Origin: Edaphobacter lichenicola
GTDB taxonomy: Bacteria > Acidobacteriota > Terriglobia > Terriglobales > Acidobacteriaceae
Assembly: GCF_014201315.1 (NCBI RefSeq)
Contig: NZ_JACHDY010000001.1
Coordinates: 1,240,001-1,304,000 of the forward strand
DNA: 64,000 nucleotides
Reading direction: 5' to 3'
This document shows, one piece after another, positions 36,824-45,425 of the stretch. The notes beneath the pieces are model-generated. The model saw only the letters and a program-made list of their open reading frames with translations, ran no database searches and was not told where the DNA came from. The position numbers were made by a program, and so were the translations under genes. How positions within the stretch are numbered: the stretch's first letter is position 1; each line of letters begins with the position of its first letter.

Positions 36824-37846
36824 CTAAGCCTTGCTTACGATCATCGTCTGCACTGCTCTATGCAGCGCGTGGCTTTCAGAAGACGCAAACCCCGCCTCGC
36901 CAAACAGCCTCTCGTACTCAGCGAAGGTATAGGCATCCCCCGCCGCTGTCGTCCCCAGCATCATCATCGCAAATCCCGCAGCCATCGGCGGCGAAACGCG
37001 ATCGTCATTGGGCACAAAGTCCAGCGTCACACAGCGCCCTCCTGGAGCAAGCGACGCCCGGATCTTGCGCATCAGCCCCGCGCAGGTCGGTGGATCGAAG
37101 TGATGAAAGAAATTCGTCACCATCACCACATCGTACGGCCCGCCAAACTCCACCTCGAACGCATCCCCAGGCAGCAGTCGGTGACGGTCCGCGACGCCAA
37201 ACTTCGCAGCGTTCTCGGTTGCGACCGCCAGCACATTGGGCCAATCAAGCGCCGTAATCTGCGCCTTCGGATTCTGCTTGGCGATCATAATCCCATACAG
37301 CCCATGTCCGGCCGCGATGTCCAACACCCGCACCTCCCCATCGCCCGCCACCAGCTCCGCCACCTCCCCCGCACCAGGAATGACCATCGGCGCCATCTGT
37401 CTCGCAAAATCGACCCAGATCGGATTGTCGTGGCTGACCGTCCCGTCCCCCGGAAGCGTCGTCGTTCCATTCCGCACCACGTCGGTCAAGTTGAGAAACG
37501 GAGCGATCATGCGAGGATCGAGAAGAAACTTCGCGATGCTCCCGAAGTACGCCGGCGAGCTCCGATCCAAAAACGTAGCTGAATTAACCGTCAGCGAATA
37601 CTCCTCGCCACTCTTCGCAAGAAATCCACTGATCACCAGGTAGTCGCAAAGAATACGAATCCCGCGACTCGACGCCTTCACCGCCTTCGCAATCGCCTCC
37701 GCGCTGCGGCTCCCGCGTGCAACTTCTGTGAACACATCAAGCTCAATCGCAGCCTTCAAGGCCACAGAGCGCTGGTAAGCGTTTAATGTGTCGAAGATCA
37801 TCCCGGGATCGGGCTCAGGGGCAGCGGACGTACCTGGCATTGTCAT
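36824..37846 (-). CDS. SAM-dependent O-methyltransferase-like protein
   Basis: This 340-residue protein has an N-terminal winged-helix dimerisation domain (about 15-100) and a class I methyltransferase fold. Motif I is VLDIAAGHGLYGIMIA, with the acidic loop ITALDWPN, then VVMVTNFFHHFDP and LAPGGRCVTLDF. This is the layout of hydroxyneurosporene/acetylserotonin-type O-methyltransferases. No biosynthetic partners are adjacent, so the substrate is unknown. Confidence 0.85.
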   Translation of the reverse strand: MTMPGTSAAPEPDPGMIFDTLNAYQRSVALKAAIELDVFTEVARGSRSAEAIAKAVKASSRGIRILCDYLVISGFLAKSGEEYSLTVNSATFLDRSSPAYFGSIAKFLLDPRMIAPFLNLTDVVRNGTTTLPGDGTVSHDNPIWVDFARQMAPMVIPGAGEVAELVAGDGEVRVLDIAAGHGLYGIMIAKQNPKAQITALDWPNVLAVATENAAKFGVADRHRLLPGDAFEVEFGGPYDVVMVTNFFHHFDPPTCAGLMRKIRASLAPGGRCVTLDFVPNDDRVSPPMAAGFAMMMLGTTAAGDAYTFAEYERLFGEAGFASSESHALHRAVQTMIVSKA

Positions 37847-38122
37847 AAGTCCGCCATTCTACACACAGAATTTTGCGCGTCGAGAAAAACCGCAGGTAAG
37901 CCCTGTTTCACGGAATTCATCACCCTTTCCACCCAGCAGTAATAAGTCGAATTCCACAGCCAACCCTCTCTGCAACCTCGCATCCTACCCAGCAGAACGC
38001 AGAACGACCGTGAGCACCCCGGCTTGAACGTTCGCCGCTCTCACCCACACCTTACGCAACACCAAAGACGCCTCCGCGCGCCAGCGGGAACATCTCGCGA
38101 TTTTTCCAAAAGGAGCATCACC

Positions 38123-38656
38123 ATGAAGCTATTCTCCGAGAACATCGAAGACCTCCGCACCCTCTACATCGCCAACCTCAAAAAGGCGCTCGACATGGAG
38201 CAGAAGATCACCAAGGCCCTCCCCACCATGATTGAGAAGTCCACCGACCCGCAACTGGCCACCGCCTTCCGCAATCACCTCACAGAGACCCAGGGCCACG
38301 TAGCTAAAGTGGAAAGCATCCTCCGCGACGCCACCAACGGCAACGCCGACACCTCCACCTGCAAAGCCATCTCCGCCCTCATCACCGAAGCCGAGGACAA
38401 CATCAAGGACGCAGGCGACACCAGCATCCGCGACATCACCCTCATCGCCTCCGCCCAGCAGGTCGAGCACCACGAGATCGCCGTCTACGGCACCCTCCGC
38501 ACCTGGGCCGAACTCCTCGGCGACGACGACGCAGCCGACCTCCTCGACAGCATCCTCGACGAAGAGAAGAACGCCGACGAGCTCCTCTCCACCATCTCCG
38601 ACAGCGTCAACACCACCGCCGCCGAACCCAAAACCGTAACCAGCACAGCCGTCTAA
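38123..38656 (+). CDS. DUF892 ferritin-like protein (YciE/YciF family)
   Basis: This 177-residue four-helix protein starts at ATG 38123 with AAAGGAGC upstream. It begins with LFSENIEDLRTLYIANLKKA and carries the glutamate/histidine ligands of the family (EQKITKAL, HLTETQGHV, QQVEHHEIAVYGTL, DEEKNADELL). The family is linked to stress responses. A strong bidirectional terminator follows. Confidence 0.92.
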   Translation: MKLFSENIEDLRTLYIANLKKALDMEQKITKALPTMIEKSTDPQLATAFRNHLTETQGHVAKVESILRDATNGNADTSTCKAISALITEAEDNIKDAGDTSIRDITLIASAQQVEHHEIAVYGTLRTWAELLGDDDAADLLDSILDEEKNADELLSTISDSVNTTAAEPKTVTSTAV

Positions 38657-38667
38657 GCGCTTTCTAA

Positions 38668-38706
38668 AACGAAGCGGAGATCCCAACGATCTCCGCTTCG
38701 TTCGTC
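38668..38706 (+). terminator. Bidirectional terminator between convergent genes
   Basis: A perfect 15-bp stem (38668-38682 with 38688-38702) and 5-nt loop lie between the 3' ends of the DUF892 gene and the GNAT gene. It is AT-flanked on both sides. Confidence 0.8.
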
Positions 38707-38715
38707 TCAATCCCC

Positions 38716-39249
38716 TCAAATCAAATCGAGCTCCCAGGTCTGTCCTACGAGATCTTTCCCAAAGCTGTGGTGCGGCTCTTCTTTCACCAACCTGAACCCA
38801 GCTCTCTCATAGATCCGATGCGCGCCTGTAAGAATGCTCTGCGTCCACAAAACCACTCTCTTGTATCCCGCGCCCCGCGCAAAACGAACGCACTCACTCA
38901 CCAGTGCATCTCCCAACCCCATGCCCCGCGCACTTGGCTCAACAAACAGCAATCGCAGCTTCGCCGTCTCAGCTTCCGTCGGATGCTTCACCAGAAACAC
39001 ATGCCCCACACTCTTGCCATCCACCTCAGCAATCCAGCAGCGCTCTCGCTCAGCGTCGAAGTTCATGACGAACTCACTCACAATCCGCGCCACCAACGCT
39101 TCAAACGTCTCATCCCATCCATACTGCTCGGCATATCCGAGACCCTCTCGATAGACAATCCACCCCATGTCTCCCACTCGATGCGGGCGCAGACTATAAG
39201 CCATCCGACCCCGATCACTCTTGCCTGCAACTCCCCCAGCGGTCTCCAT
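38716..39249 (-). CDS. GNAT family N-acetyltransferase
   Basis: This 177-residue acetyltransferase has the acetyl-CoA-binding core ([20 protein letters not shown]) and the C-terminal [24 protein letters not shown]. The sequence matches the acetyltransferase half of known MarR-GNAT fusion proteins ([18 protein letters not shown] at the start, [14 protein letters not shown]), but the MarR helix-turn-helix half is absent. ATG 39249 is used; ATG 39204 (MAYSLRPH) is an alternative start. Confidence 0.88.
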   Translation of the reverse strand: METAGGVAGKSDRGRMAYSLRPHRVGDMGWIVYREGLGYAEQYGWDETFEALVARIVSEFVMNFDAERERCWIAEVDGKSVGHVFLVKHPTEAETAKLRLLFVEPSARGMGLGDALVSECVRFARGAGYKRVVLWTQSILTGAHRIYERAGFRLVKEEPHHSFGKDLVGQTWELDLI

Positions 39250-39364
39250 ACCTCTACTCTACTTTTCACTCCCAACATGCGAAAGGGCCACCTCATTCAC
39301 CTCCGGCAAAGAGGCCAGCAGCCTGCCCAGATCGTGCTTCAACCTGTCCAGAAACTTTACAGAT

Positions 39365-39441
39365 CGTCATCTCGACCGGAGCCGTGCAGTCTTATCGCAC
39401 GGCGCAGTGGAGAGACCCCCGCATTTCGTCTTTGCAGTTGC
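39365..39441 (+). repeat. Dispersed hairpin repeat, copy 4 (CGTCATCTCGACC subtype)
   Basis: Head CGTCATCTCGACCGGAG, a perfect 7-bp hairpin (39381-39387 with 39397-39403), then GCAGTGGAGAGACCCCCG and CATTTCGTCTTTGCAGTTGC. It differs from copy 2 mostly within the hairpin, where changes are compensatory. Confidence 0.8.
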
Positions 39442-39457
39442 TTGTTTTCAGTTGGGA

Positions 39458-40714
39458 CTAAGGATTCAGCGTGTCGTTCTGCGCAAACCCCTTCTCAAGC
39501 TCGCGCCGTATTTCAGGAGTGTCTTCCAGCACGCCGCATCGGTCGAGTTTGATTGGCGAGTCTTTTGTTAGGATGTCGTGCTTTTCGTCATTTCCAACGG
39601 GAAACACGATGTACCGCCTTCCTGGAACCAGATCTTCGGACTCCTCAGGCGGTGAAGTATATTCATTCCCGTGAAAGGGGTGTGCGTTTACGATCGCGCC
39701 ACTCAGCCAGGGAGCAGGTTCCTTGAGAGAGGTAACAACCCGGACTTTTGCCACAAAGGGATCGGACTCGGGGTCGTTCTCGATCTTCGTCAGAGCCTCG
39801 ACGGCTAAAACAAAGCGGGCGTCCCGCGCGTGCGCCCACACAGGAATGTTGCTGCAGGGAGGGATTGGCGTCTGAACATAGGAACTAGATTCGGGCCTTG
39901 GAGGTGGTATCGGCACAGTGGGGCTGGATGAGTATGGATCGTCGTAGAGGTGCCACTCTTTGGATGCAGGTAATAGATCTTCAATGTGTGAACACGCGAT
40001 CAACTGAGTAAAGCAGGAGAAATTGTACGACGTCAGGCGCTCAATCTCGGCAGGTGGAGTATGGGTGGAATAGTAGACAACCTCAAACTGGCAGTTGATC
40101 TCGCAGCCCCCTGGCCTTCCTACTTTGTAGTACGGGTGTTGGGCGAGTTCATCCTCAGAGCCCATATAAGCCGGCCAATTCTCTATTGTCCGATGAAGTC
40201 TCTGGTAACTCACGGCACTGATAGAGAGACTCCGGGGCCAATCGTTATCCCTTCGGATCCTCCTGGTGGGGACGGTGACGCCGATCCCGCTGCCTGTTCT
40301 CCAGATGGTCCCGTCATGAACCGTGAAGGAAGCATAAAATACTGCGTCGCGGCCACCGAGCCATTCGTAGAGATTGAATCGGTCGTGCGCAGAAAACCAT
40401 TCCACCCAAGCGCGGCGGGGAGCATTGGGGTTTTGATATCTGATGGTGCCCATGCCGATTGCGTATTGGCAACTTGCAGCCGTGCAGCTTCCGTCGTAGT
40501 GGCCCCACGCTCCCCAGCGATTCATGAGACGCTGCGCATCGGCCCAGGTGCTTTGGTAGAGGCGAATCTGATGCATATCTGCTGACAGCCGCTCGGCTCG
40601 CCAGCGCGATAGTATCAGCTGAATCTGCACTGCCAGAAAAATGAGCAGCACCAGAGACACAACCACCCAACCCGCAAAGCGGACCACCCGCACAGTCCAC
40701 ATTCTAAAGGTCAT
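39458..40714 (-). CDS. Hypothetical membrane-anchored protein
   Basis: This 418-residue protein has a single N-terminal transmembrane anchor (about residues 11-32, FAGWVVVSLVLLIFLAVQIQL) and a large extracytoplasmic domain with several cysteines and a proline-rich stretch near residue 265-290. I do not recognise a family. Codon use is less C-biased than its left-hand neighbours. The next gene on the same strand, 40824-41447, also encodes an exported unknown protein. Confidence 0.75.
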   Translation of the reverse strand: MTFRMWTVRVVRFAGWVVVSLVLLIFLAVQIQLILSRWRAERLSADMHQIRLYQSTWADAQRLMNRWGAWGHYDGSCTAASCQYAIGMGTIRYQNPNAPRRAWVEWFSAHDRFNLYEWLGGRDAVFYASFTVHDGTIWRTGSGIGVTVPTRRIRRDNDWPRSLSISAVSYQRLHRTIENWPAYMGSEDELAQHPYYKVGRPGGCEINCQFEVVYYSTHTPPAEIERLTSYNFSCFTQLIACSHIEDLLPASKEWHLYDDPYSSSPTVPIPPPRPESSSYVQTPIPPCSNIPVWAHARDARFVLAVEALTKIENDPESDPFVAKVRVVTSLKEPAPWLSGAIVNAHPFHGNEYTSPPEESEDLVPGRRYIVFPVGNDEKHDILTKDSPIKLDRCGVLEDTPEIRRELEKGFAQNDTLNP

Positions 40715-40823
40715 ATCAGGTTAGACACCACGAAAAGTGAAAGTGCACCTGACCTCAAGTACATTTGAGATGTGTGATGAATTCATATCGTCTGGCGCAA
40801 CCACCCGCAACTGTTCCCTGCAA

Positions 40824-41447
40824 CTACTTTGCGCCGACGCACGCTGTATAGGTCGAAAGAAATCGATCTCTCATCATGCGATAGTCCTCAATCGTTTGGA
40901 AGCTTCGGTCCTTTGGCTCCTGATTCAAAAAATAAATTGTAGTCACCATTCTCGTCGCATCATTCAACAGCAGATAAATACCCAGCACTCCACCCTCAAG
41001 TTTGTCTCTATCCAGCCCACGAATATCCAGACCGTTCAGCTTCGGCTTCAACCCATAGTTTCTTGTGCTGTCTTTACTCGATGCCAGGAAGTAGTCGAAG
41101 TTGTCGACCAATGTCTGTCTCGTCTCCGCATAGTCCTTCTCCGGCAGTATCTCTACCTTCACGTTGGCGTAGAAATCCTTCCCGGGATACGCGAACATCA
41201 CCCTTCGCCCCTCTACCATCCCAACCTGTCTCGGTCCCTTCAGGGTTTCAACCGTTCGCTCGTGAATGCCCGGCGCCAACGGCGACGTCTCCACCACCGC
41301 AAGTTCATCGCTGAACCTGCATCCCGTATAACGATCAAACGCCGAACTGTCCAAACGAACACTGCTCTGCGCTACCGATGACACCAGCGAAGAAACAAAC
41401 GAAGAGAAGACAAACCCGCAAACTAGCAAAATCGATCCTTTACGCAT
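40824..41447 (-). CDS. Hypothetical secreted protein
   Basis: From ATG 41447 (MRKGSILLVCGF) the product is 207 residues with a clear signal peptide to about SSVAQS. The mature part includes VMFAYPGKDFYANVKVEILP and IYLLLNDATRMVTTIYFLNQ, mixed alpha/beta in character. No family recognised. It is transcribed away from the ccm operon. Confidence 0.8.
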   Translation of the reverse strand: MRKGSILLVCGFVFSSFVSSLVSSVAQSSVRLDSSAFDRYTGCRFSDELAVVETSPLAPGIHERTVETLKGPRQVGMVEGRRVMFAYPGKDFYANVKVEILPEKDYAETRQTLVDNFDYFLASSKDSTRNYGLKPKLNGLDIRGLDRDKLEGGVLGIYLLLNDATRMVTTIYFLNQEPKDRSFQTIEDYRMMRDRFLSTYTACVGAK

Positions 41448-41510
41448 TGCCGAACCATATCTCAAACGCCTGCTTCGAAGAAGCCCAAAAAGCTCCTTAG
41501 CGCATAAAGC

Positions 41511-41531
41511 GTGGACGAGACTCTAGTCCAC
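41511..41531. promoter_or_regulatory. 21-nt palindrome upstream of the 41447 gene
   Basis: GTGGACGAGACTCTAGTCCAC is palindromic apart from one mismatched pair and the centre. It lies 64 nt upstream of the minus-strand start, a position suited to an operator. The 41448-41877 gap holds no gene. Confidence 0.35.
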
Positions 41532-41710
41532 GAACATAACGGGAGAAAATCTTGTCAAGCCCCACCTATGACAAAACCCGCGCCCAGAGCACCTTTTGTC
41601 GTGGCGTATTACCCCCCGCCAATCGTCTAAAATAGAAGTAGCAAACAGGAATCAATAGACTCCCGCTCCGCCCACACAACCAGGAGCGCAACTACAACAA
41701 AACAAATATT

Positions 41711-41739
41711 TTGTACGCAAGTCATTTGGATGGAATACT
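41711..41739 (+). promoter_or_regulatory. Possible promoter for the ccm operon
   Basis: TTGTAC at 41711-41716, a 17-nt spacer and AATACT at 41734-41739 lie 138 nt before ccmE. Each hexamer matches consensus only partly. A G-run/C-run hairpin (GGGGGG-TA-CCCCCC near 41808-41822) lies between it and the gene. Confidence 0.3.
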
Positions 41740-41877
41740 TTACAGACACACCCTCTCTGCAACCGATTCATTCCAATAGACTTCCGCCCAAAATACCCTC
41801 AGGGGGGAGGGGGGGTACCCCCCAACCGGTTGACTACCCAAATCGAACCCGCGAACGTAGACTGAAAGACGAAGAAC

Positions 41878-42333
41878 ATGGCAAACGCACTCCACAAGAG
41901 CCCGATCAAATTCATCGTCGCCACACTCATCATCGTGGCCACCATCGCCTATCTCTCGTTCACCGGCGGCCGCGACAACAAGAGCTACTACGTCACCATC
42001 GGCGAGCTGCAGGGCATGGGCAACAAAGCCTACGTCCGCCACCTCCGTGTAGCCGGCAACGTCGCCCCCGGCAGCATCCACCGCGTAGGCACCAGCGCCA
42101 CCTTCGACCTCCTCGAACAGGGCCGCAAACTCTCAGTCGTCTACCAGGGCTCCGAGCCGCCGCCCGACACCTTCAAGGACGATGCCCAGGCCCTCGCCGT
42201 CGGCACCTACGGCCACGACGGCGTCTTCCACGCCACCCAGCTCCAGGCCAAATGCGCCTCCAAGTACGCCCCGGCGCCGGCCTCTGCAACCCCGGCCACC
42301 ACCGCCGCCGCAACCCCTCCCACAACCCGCTAA
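41878..42333 (+). CDS. ccmE: Cytochrome c maturation heme chaperone CcmE, CxxxY variant
   Basis: This 151-residue protein has one N-terminal transmembrane helix (about 11-29) and an OB-fold domain (YYVTIGELQ, LRVAGNVAPGS, LSVVYQGSEPPPDTFKD). The heme-binding motif, HxxxY in E. coli, is here KCASKY: a cysteine replaces the histidine, as in the CxxxY-type CcmE of Desulfovibrio and archaea. The C-terminal tail is alanine/proline/threonine-rich. It is the first gene of the ccm operon and carries heme from CcmABCD toward apocytochromes. Confidence 0.92.
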   Translation: MANALHKSPIKFIVATLIIVATIAYLSFTGGRDNKSYYVTIGELQGMGNKAYVRHLRVAGNVAPGSIHRVGTSATFDLLEQGRKLSVVYQGSEPPPDTFKDDAQALAVGTYGHDGVFHATQLQAKCASKYAPAPASATPATTAAATPPTTR

Positions 42334-42352
42334 CCGCCGCGCACGAAAAAAT

Positions 42353-43120
42353 ATGACGCAGACGGCAGAGACAACCCGCAGCAGCATCTCTCCCTCCGCC
42401 GCCGACACGGACTGCATCTCGCTCGACTCCGTCTCCAAGATCTACGGCACCTTCGCCGCCCTCCGCAACGTAACCACCAGCTTCTGCACCGGCTCCTCGA
42501 CCGTCATCCTCGGCGAAAACGGAGCCGGAAAATCCACCCTCCTCCGCATCATCGCCGGCCTCATCACGCCCACGCGCGGCCGCGTCACCGTCTTCTCCGG
42601 CCATCCTCACCTGCAACGCCGCCGCATCGCCTACATGAGCCACTCGCCCATGCTCTACGACGAGCTCACCGCCATCGAGAACCTGAACTACTTCTCCTCG
42701 CTCCATCGCGAAGGAGGCTGCGCCTGCGTCGGCAACCCCGAGATGGCCCTCCGCGCCGTCGGCCTCGACCCCAAACTCAACCGCCCCGTAGGCCAGTACT
42801 CCCAGGGCATGCGCCAGCGCACCTCGCTCGCCCGCGTCCTCCAGACCGACCCCGAGATCCTCCTCCTAGACGAGCCCTTCTCCAACCTCGACGCCGCTAG
42901 CGCCCGCCATATGGTCGAGCTCCTCGCCGACTTCCGCACCTGGCCCGTAGCTCCAGTCAACGGAGTAGCCGGCGCCCGCACCATCCTCCTCACCACCCAC
43001 CAGTCCGCTCTAGCCGAACCCATCGCCGACCGCACCCTCACCATGCGCAACGGCCAGATCGTAAGCTCCCAGCAGACGAACCACCACATCACGGACTCCC
43101 CAGCCGAGGCCGCTGGGTGA
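42353..43120 (+). CDS. ccmA: Heme exporter ATP-binding protein CcmA
   Basis: This 255-residue ABC ATPase has Walker A GENGAGKST (about residue 55), signature YSQGMRQR, Walker B ILLLDEPFSNLD and an H-loop TTHQ. It releases holo-CcmE from CcmC/CcmD with CcmB. ATG 42353 is chosen; the frame upstream overlaps ccmE and is not family-like. Its stop overlaps the next start by 4 bp. Confidence 0.9.
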   Translation: MTQTAETTRSSISPSAADTDCISLDSVSKIYGTFAALRNVTTSFCTGSSTVILGENGAGKSTLLRIIAGLITPTRGRVTVFSGHPHLQRRRIAYMSHSPMLYDELTAIENLNYFSSLHREGGCACVGNPEMALRAVGLDPKLNRPVGQYSQGMRQRTSLARVLQTDPEILLLDEPFSNLDAASARHMVELLADFRTWPVAPVNGVAGARTILLTTHQSALAEPIADRTLTMRNGQIVSSQQTNHHITDSPAEAAG

Positions 43121-43638
43121 AGACGCCTGCCCCAGCCAAGACCAACGCCGCCCGCCTCCTCGACACCCTGGGCATCCCCTACGAACTCCGCCCCTACGAG
43201 GTCGATCCCGACGACCTCACCGCCCTCTCCGTCGCCCGCAAGATAGGCCTCCCCCCCGAGCAGGTCTTCAAAACCCTCCTCGCCCACACCAACACCGGCG
43301 CCGCCGGCCCAAAAGGGATAGACCACGTCTTCGCGGTCATCCCCGGCGACGCCGAACTCGACCTCAAAAAACTAGCCCACGCCGCCGGCGCAAAAAAAGC
43401 CGAACTAGCCTCCCTCAAAGAAGTCGAGCCGCTCACCGGCTACATCCGCGGCGGAGTCACCGTCATGGGAGCCAAAAAGCCCTTCCCAGCCTTCGCCGAC
43501 GAGACCATCGAACTCTTCGACCAGATCTCCGTCTCCGCCGGCCAGCGTGGCCTCCAGCTCCTCCTCGCTCCCGCCGACTACCTCCGCGCCGCCAAAGCAA
43601 CCCTCGCCGACCTCACCAAAGGCCACGCGCCGGCATGA
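43117..43638 (+). CDS. ybaK: Cys-tRNA(Pro) deacylase YbaK/EbsC
   Basis: This 173-residue YbaK-type editing-domain protein (LDTLGIPYELRPYEVD; VFKTLLAH; VFAVIPGDAELDLKKLA; GYIRGGVTVMGAKKPFP) hydrolyses mischarged Cys-tRNA(Pro). GTG 43117 overlaps the ccmA stop (GTGA) and its stop overlaps ccmB (ATGA), so it is translationally coupled inside the heme-export operon, an uncommon location. Confidence 0.92.
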   Translation: MKTPAPAKTNAARLLDTLGIPYELRPYEVDPDDLTALSVARKIGLPPEQVFKTLLAHTNTGAAGPKGIDHVFAVIPGDAELDLKKLAHAAGAKKAELASLKEVEPLTGYIRGGVTVMGAKKPFPAFADETIELFDQISVSAGQRGLQLLLAPADYLRAAKATLADLTKGHAPA

Positions 43639-44324
43639 AGTACCTCCAGCACGTCCTCGACCACCTCCGCAAAGACCTCCGCCTCGAGTGGCGCTCCCGC
43701 GACTCCATCAACGGGATGCTCTTCTTCTCCCTCCTGGTCGTCGTAGTCTTCGGCCTCGCCTTCGACCCCACCAGCTACCCCACAATGGCCCGCCAGATCT
43801 CCGGCGGAATCCTCTGGGTAGCCCTGCTCTTCGCCTCCATCACCGCCCTCAACCAGTCTTGGACCCGGGAGCAGCGCAACAACGTCCTCGAAGCCCAGCG
43901 TATGGCCCCCTCCCCCGCCTCCGCCCTTTTCCTCGGCAAAGCCCTCGCCAACATGCTCTTCGTCCTGGCCGTCGAGGCGGTCCTGGCCCCCATCTTCATC
44001 GTATTTTTCAACCTCCACGCCCTCGGCAACGTCTGGCTCCTCGCCCTCATCCTGCCGCTAGGAACCTGGGCGCTAGTCGTCAACGGCACCTTCTTCGCTG
44101 CCCTCGGACTTCGCGCCCGCAACCGCGAACTGCTCCTCCCACTTCTCCTCCTCCCTATCTCCCTCCCGGCCCTCCTGGCAATGGTCCAGGCCACCACCGG
44201 GGTTCTCACCGCAGACCTCGACTCCATCCAGATCAACACCTGGATCAAGCAGCTCCTCGGCTACGACATCATCTTCACCACGGTCTGCATTCTGCTCTTC
44301 GAGACCGTCCTCAACGCCGAATGA
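43635..44324 (+). CDS. ccmB: Heme exporter membrane subunit CcmB
   Basis: This 229-residue inner-membrane protein has about six hydrophobic helices. CcmB-type segments include HLRKDLRLEWRSRDSINGML at the start and LEAQRMAPSPASALFLGKAL near residue 80. It partners CcmA. It begins inside the ybaK stop codon. Confidence 0.92.
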   Translation: MKYLQHVLDHLRKDLRLEWRSRDSINGMLFFSLLVVVVFGLAFDPTSYPTMARQISGGILWVALLFASITALNQSWTREQRNNVLEAQRMAPSPASALFLGKALANMLFVLAVEAVLAPIFIVFFNLHALGNVWLLALILPLGTWALVVNGTFFAALGLRARNRELLLPLLLLPISLPALLAMVQATTGVLTADLDSIQINTWIKQLLGYDIIFTTVCILLFETVLNAE

Positions 44325-44348
44325 CCGCATTCGCGATAAACTAGATCC

Positions 44349-45086
44349 ATGGAGCAGCGTACCCCCACTCTCCGCAGCGTCGCCTGGCTCTGGTTTGGAA
44401 TCAGCGTCGCTGTGCTCGCCGTCGGCTTCCGCCAGGCCATCTTCCTAGTCCCCACGGACGCAGCGCAAGGCAACGTCGGGCGTATCTTCTACTACCACGT
44501 CCCCATCGCGATGTTGAGTCTGATCTTCCCGTACATCAACTTCGTAGCTTCGCTCTTCTATCTCTACTGGCGACGTCGCGACCCGCTCAAGGCCCTCACC
44601 GCAGATGCCTTGGCTCTTAGCACTGCGGAAGTGACCGTCGTCTACTCCAGCATCTGCCTCCTCACAGGTATGCTCTGGGGACGCGCCACCTGGGGCATCT
44701 GGTGGACCTGGGACCCCCGCCTTACCAGCATGCTGCTCCTGTGGCTGCTCTATGTCAGCTACCTCATGCTGCGCAGCTTCTCCTCTACCGGCCAGACCCA
44801 CACTCTCGCCGCGGTCCTCTCGGTCTTTGCCGCAGTCGATGTTCCCATCGTCTACATGTCCATTCGCTGGTGGCGCACCCAACATCCTGCGCCAGTCTTC
44901 GGAGGCGGACCTGACTCAGGTATCGATCCCTCCATGCTTCCCGCCTTCTATTGGAATCTGGCGGGCTGGACTCTGTGGGGTATCTGCATCGTTCTCTTCC
45001 GTTTCGCCCTCGAGCGCCGCCGCCAACTTGCCGAACAGGAAGCCGCCCTGCAGGCCATCGAAGCTTCTTTGGAGATTCCGCAATGA
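44349..45086 (+). CDS. ccmC: Heme exporter / heme-handling protein CcmC
   Basis: This 245-residue membrane protein carries the tryptophan-rich heme-handling motif WGIWWTWDPRLTSML (near 115-130) and conserved histidines (FYYHVPIAML; SIRWWRTQHP) expected to hold heme for transfer to CcmE. About six transmembrane segments. It is 24 bp after ccmB, and its stop overlaps the ccmD-like start. Confidence 0.93.
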   Translation: MEQRTPTLRSVAWLWFGISVAVLAVGFRQAIFLVPTDAAQGNVGRIFYYHVPIAMLSLIFPYINFVASLFYLYWRRRDPLKALTADALALSTAEVTVVYSSICLLTGMLWGRATWGIWWTWDPRLTSMLLLWLLYVSYLMLRSFSSTGQTHTLAAVLSVFAAVDVPIVYMSIRWWRTQHPAPVFGGGPDSGIDPSMLPAFYWNLAGWTLWGICIVLFRFALERRRQLAEQEAALQAIEASLEIPQ

Positions 45087-45226
45087 CCTGGCGTTCGTTC
45101 CTCGATATGAGCACCATGCCTCACCGGCACCTGCTCTTCGCCTACGTGGCAGTATGGGTTATTCAGGGAGGATACTTCGCATGGACCGTCTGGAACTGGG
45201 TTCATGTGCGGGATGGCCGCCGCTAA
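45083..45226 (+). CDS. ccmD: CcmD-like small membrane protein
   Basis: A 47-residue protein with one transmembrane helix (LLFAYVAVWVIQGGYFAWTV) and a basic C-terminus starts within the ccmC stop codon (ATGA). Size, position and helix placement match CcmD, which stabilises the CcmC-CcmE complex. Confidence 0.8.
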   Translation: MTWRSFLDMSTMPHRHLLFAYVAVWVIQGGYFAWTVWNWVHVRDGRR

Positions 45227-45425
45227 AAATCAACGAAGCCGCGGGGGACCACAGCTTCGTTGTCCGAGTAGGAATTGCACGTGATGCTGTCAATCGTCCT
45301 TCGATGAATCAGCATCGCCAACCTAAACACCAGATGGCTCCAGAAGTTTCGGGGAATAGCGAAAAACTCTTCGCCTATCGCACTTCCCCTTGCCGCCCTT
45401 GGAACACCTCGATAGACTCCGAACA

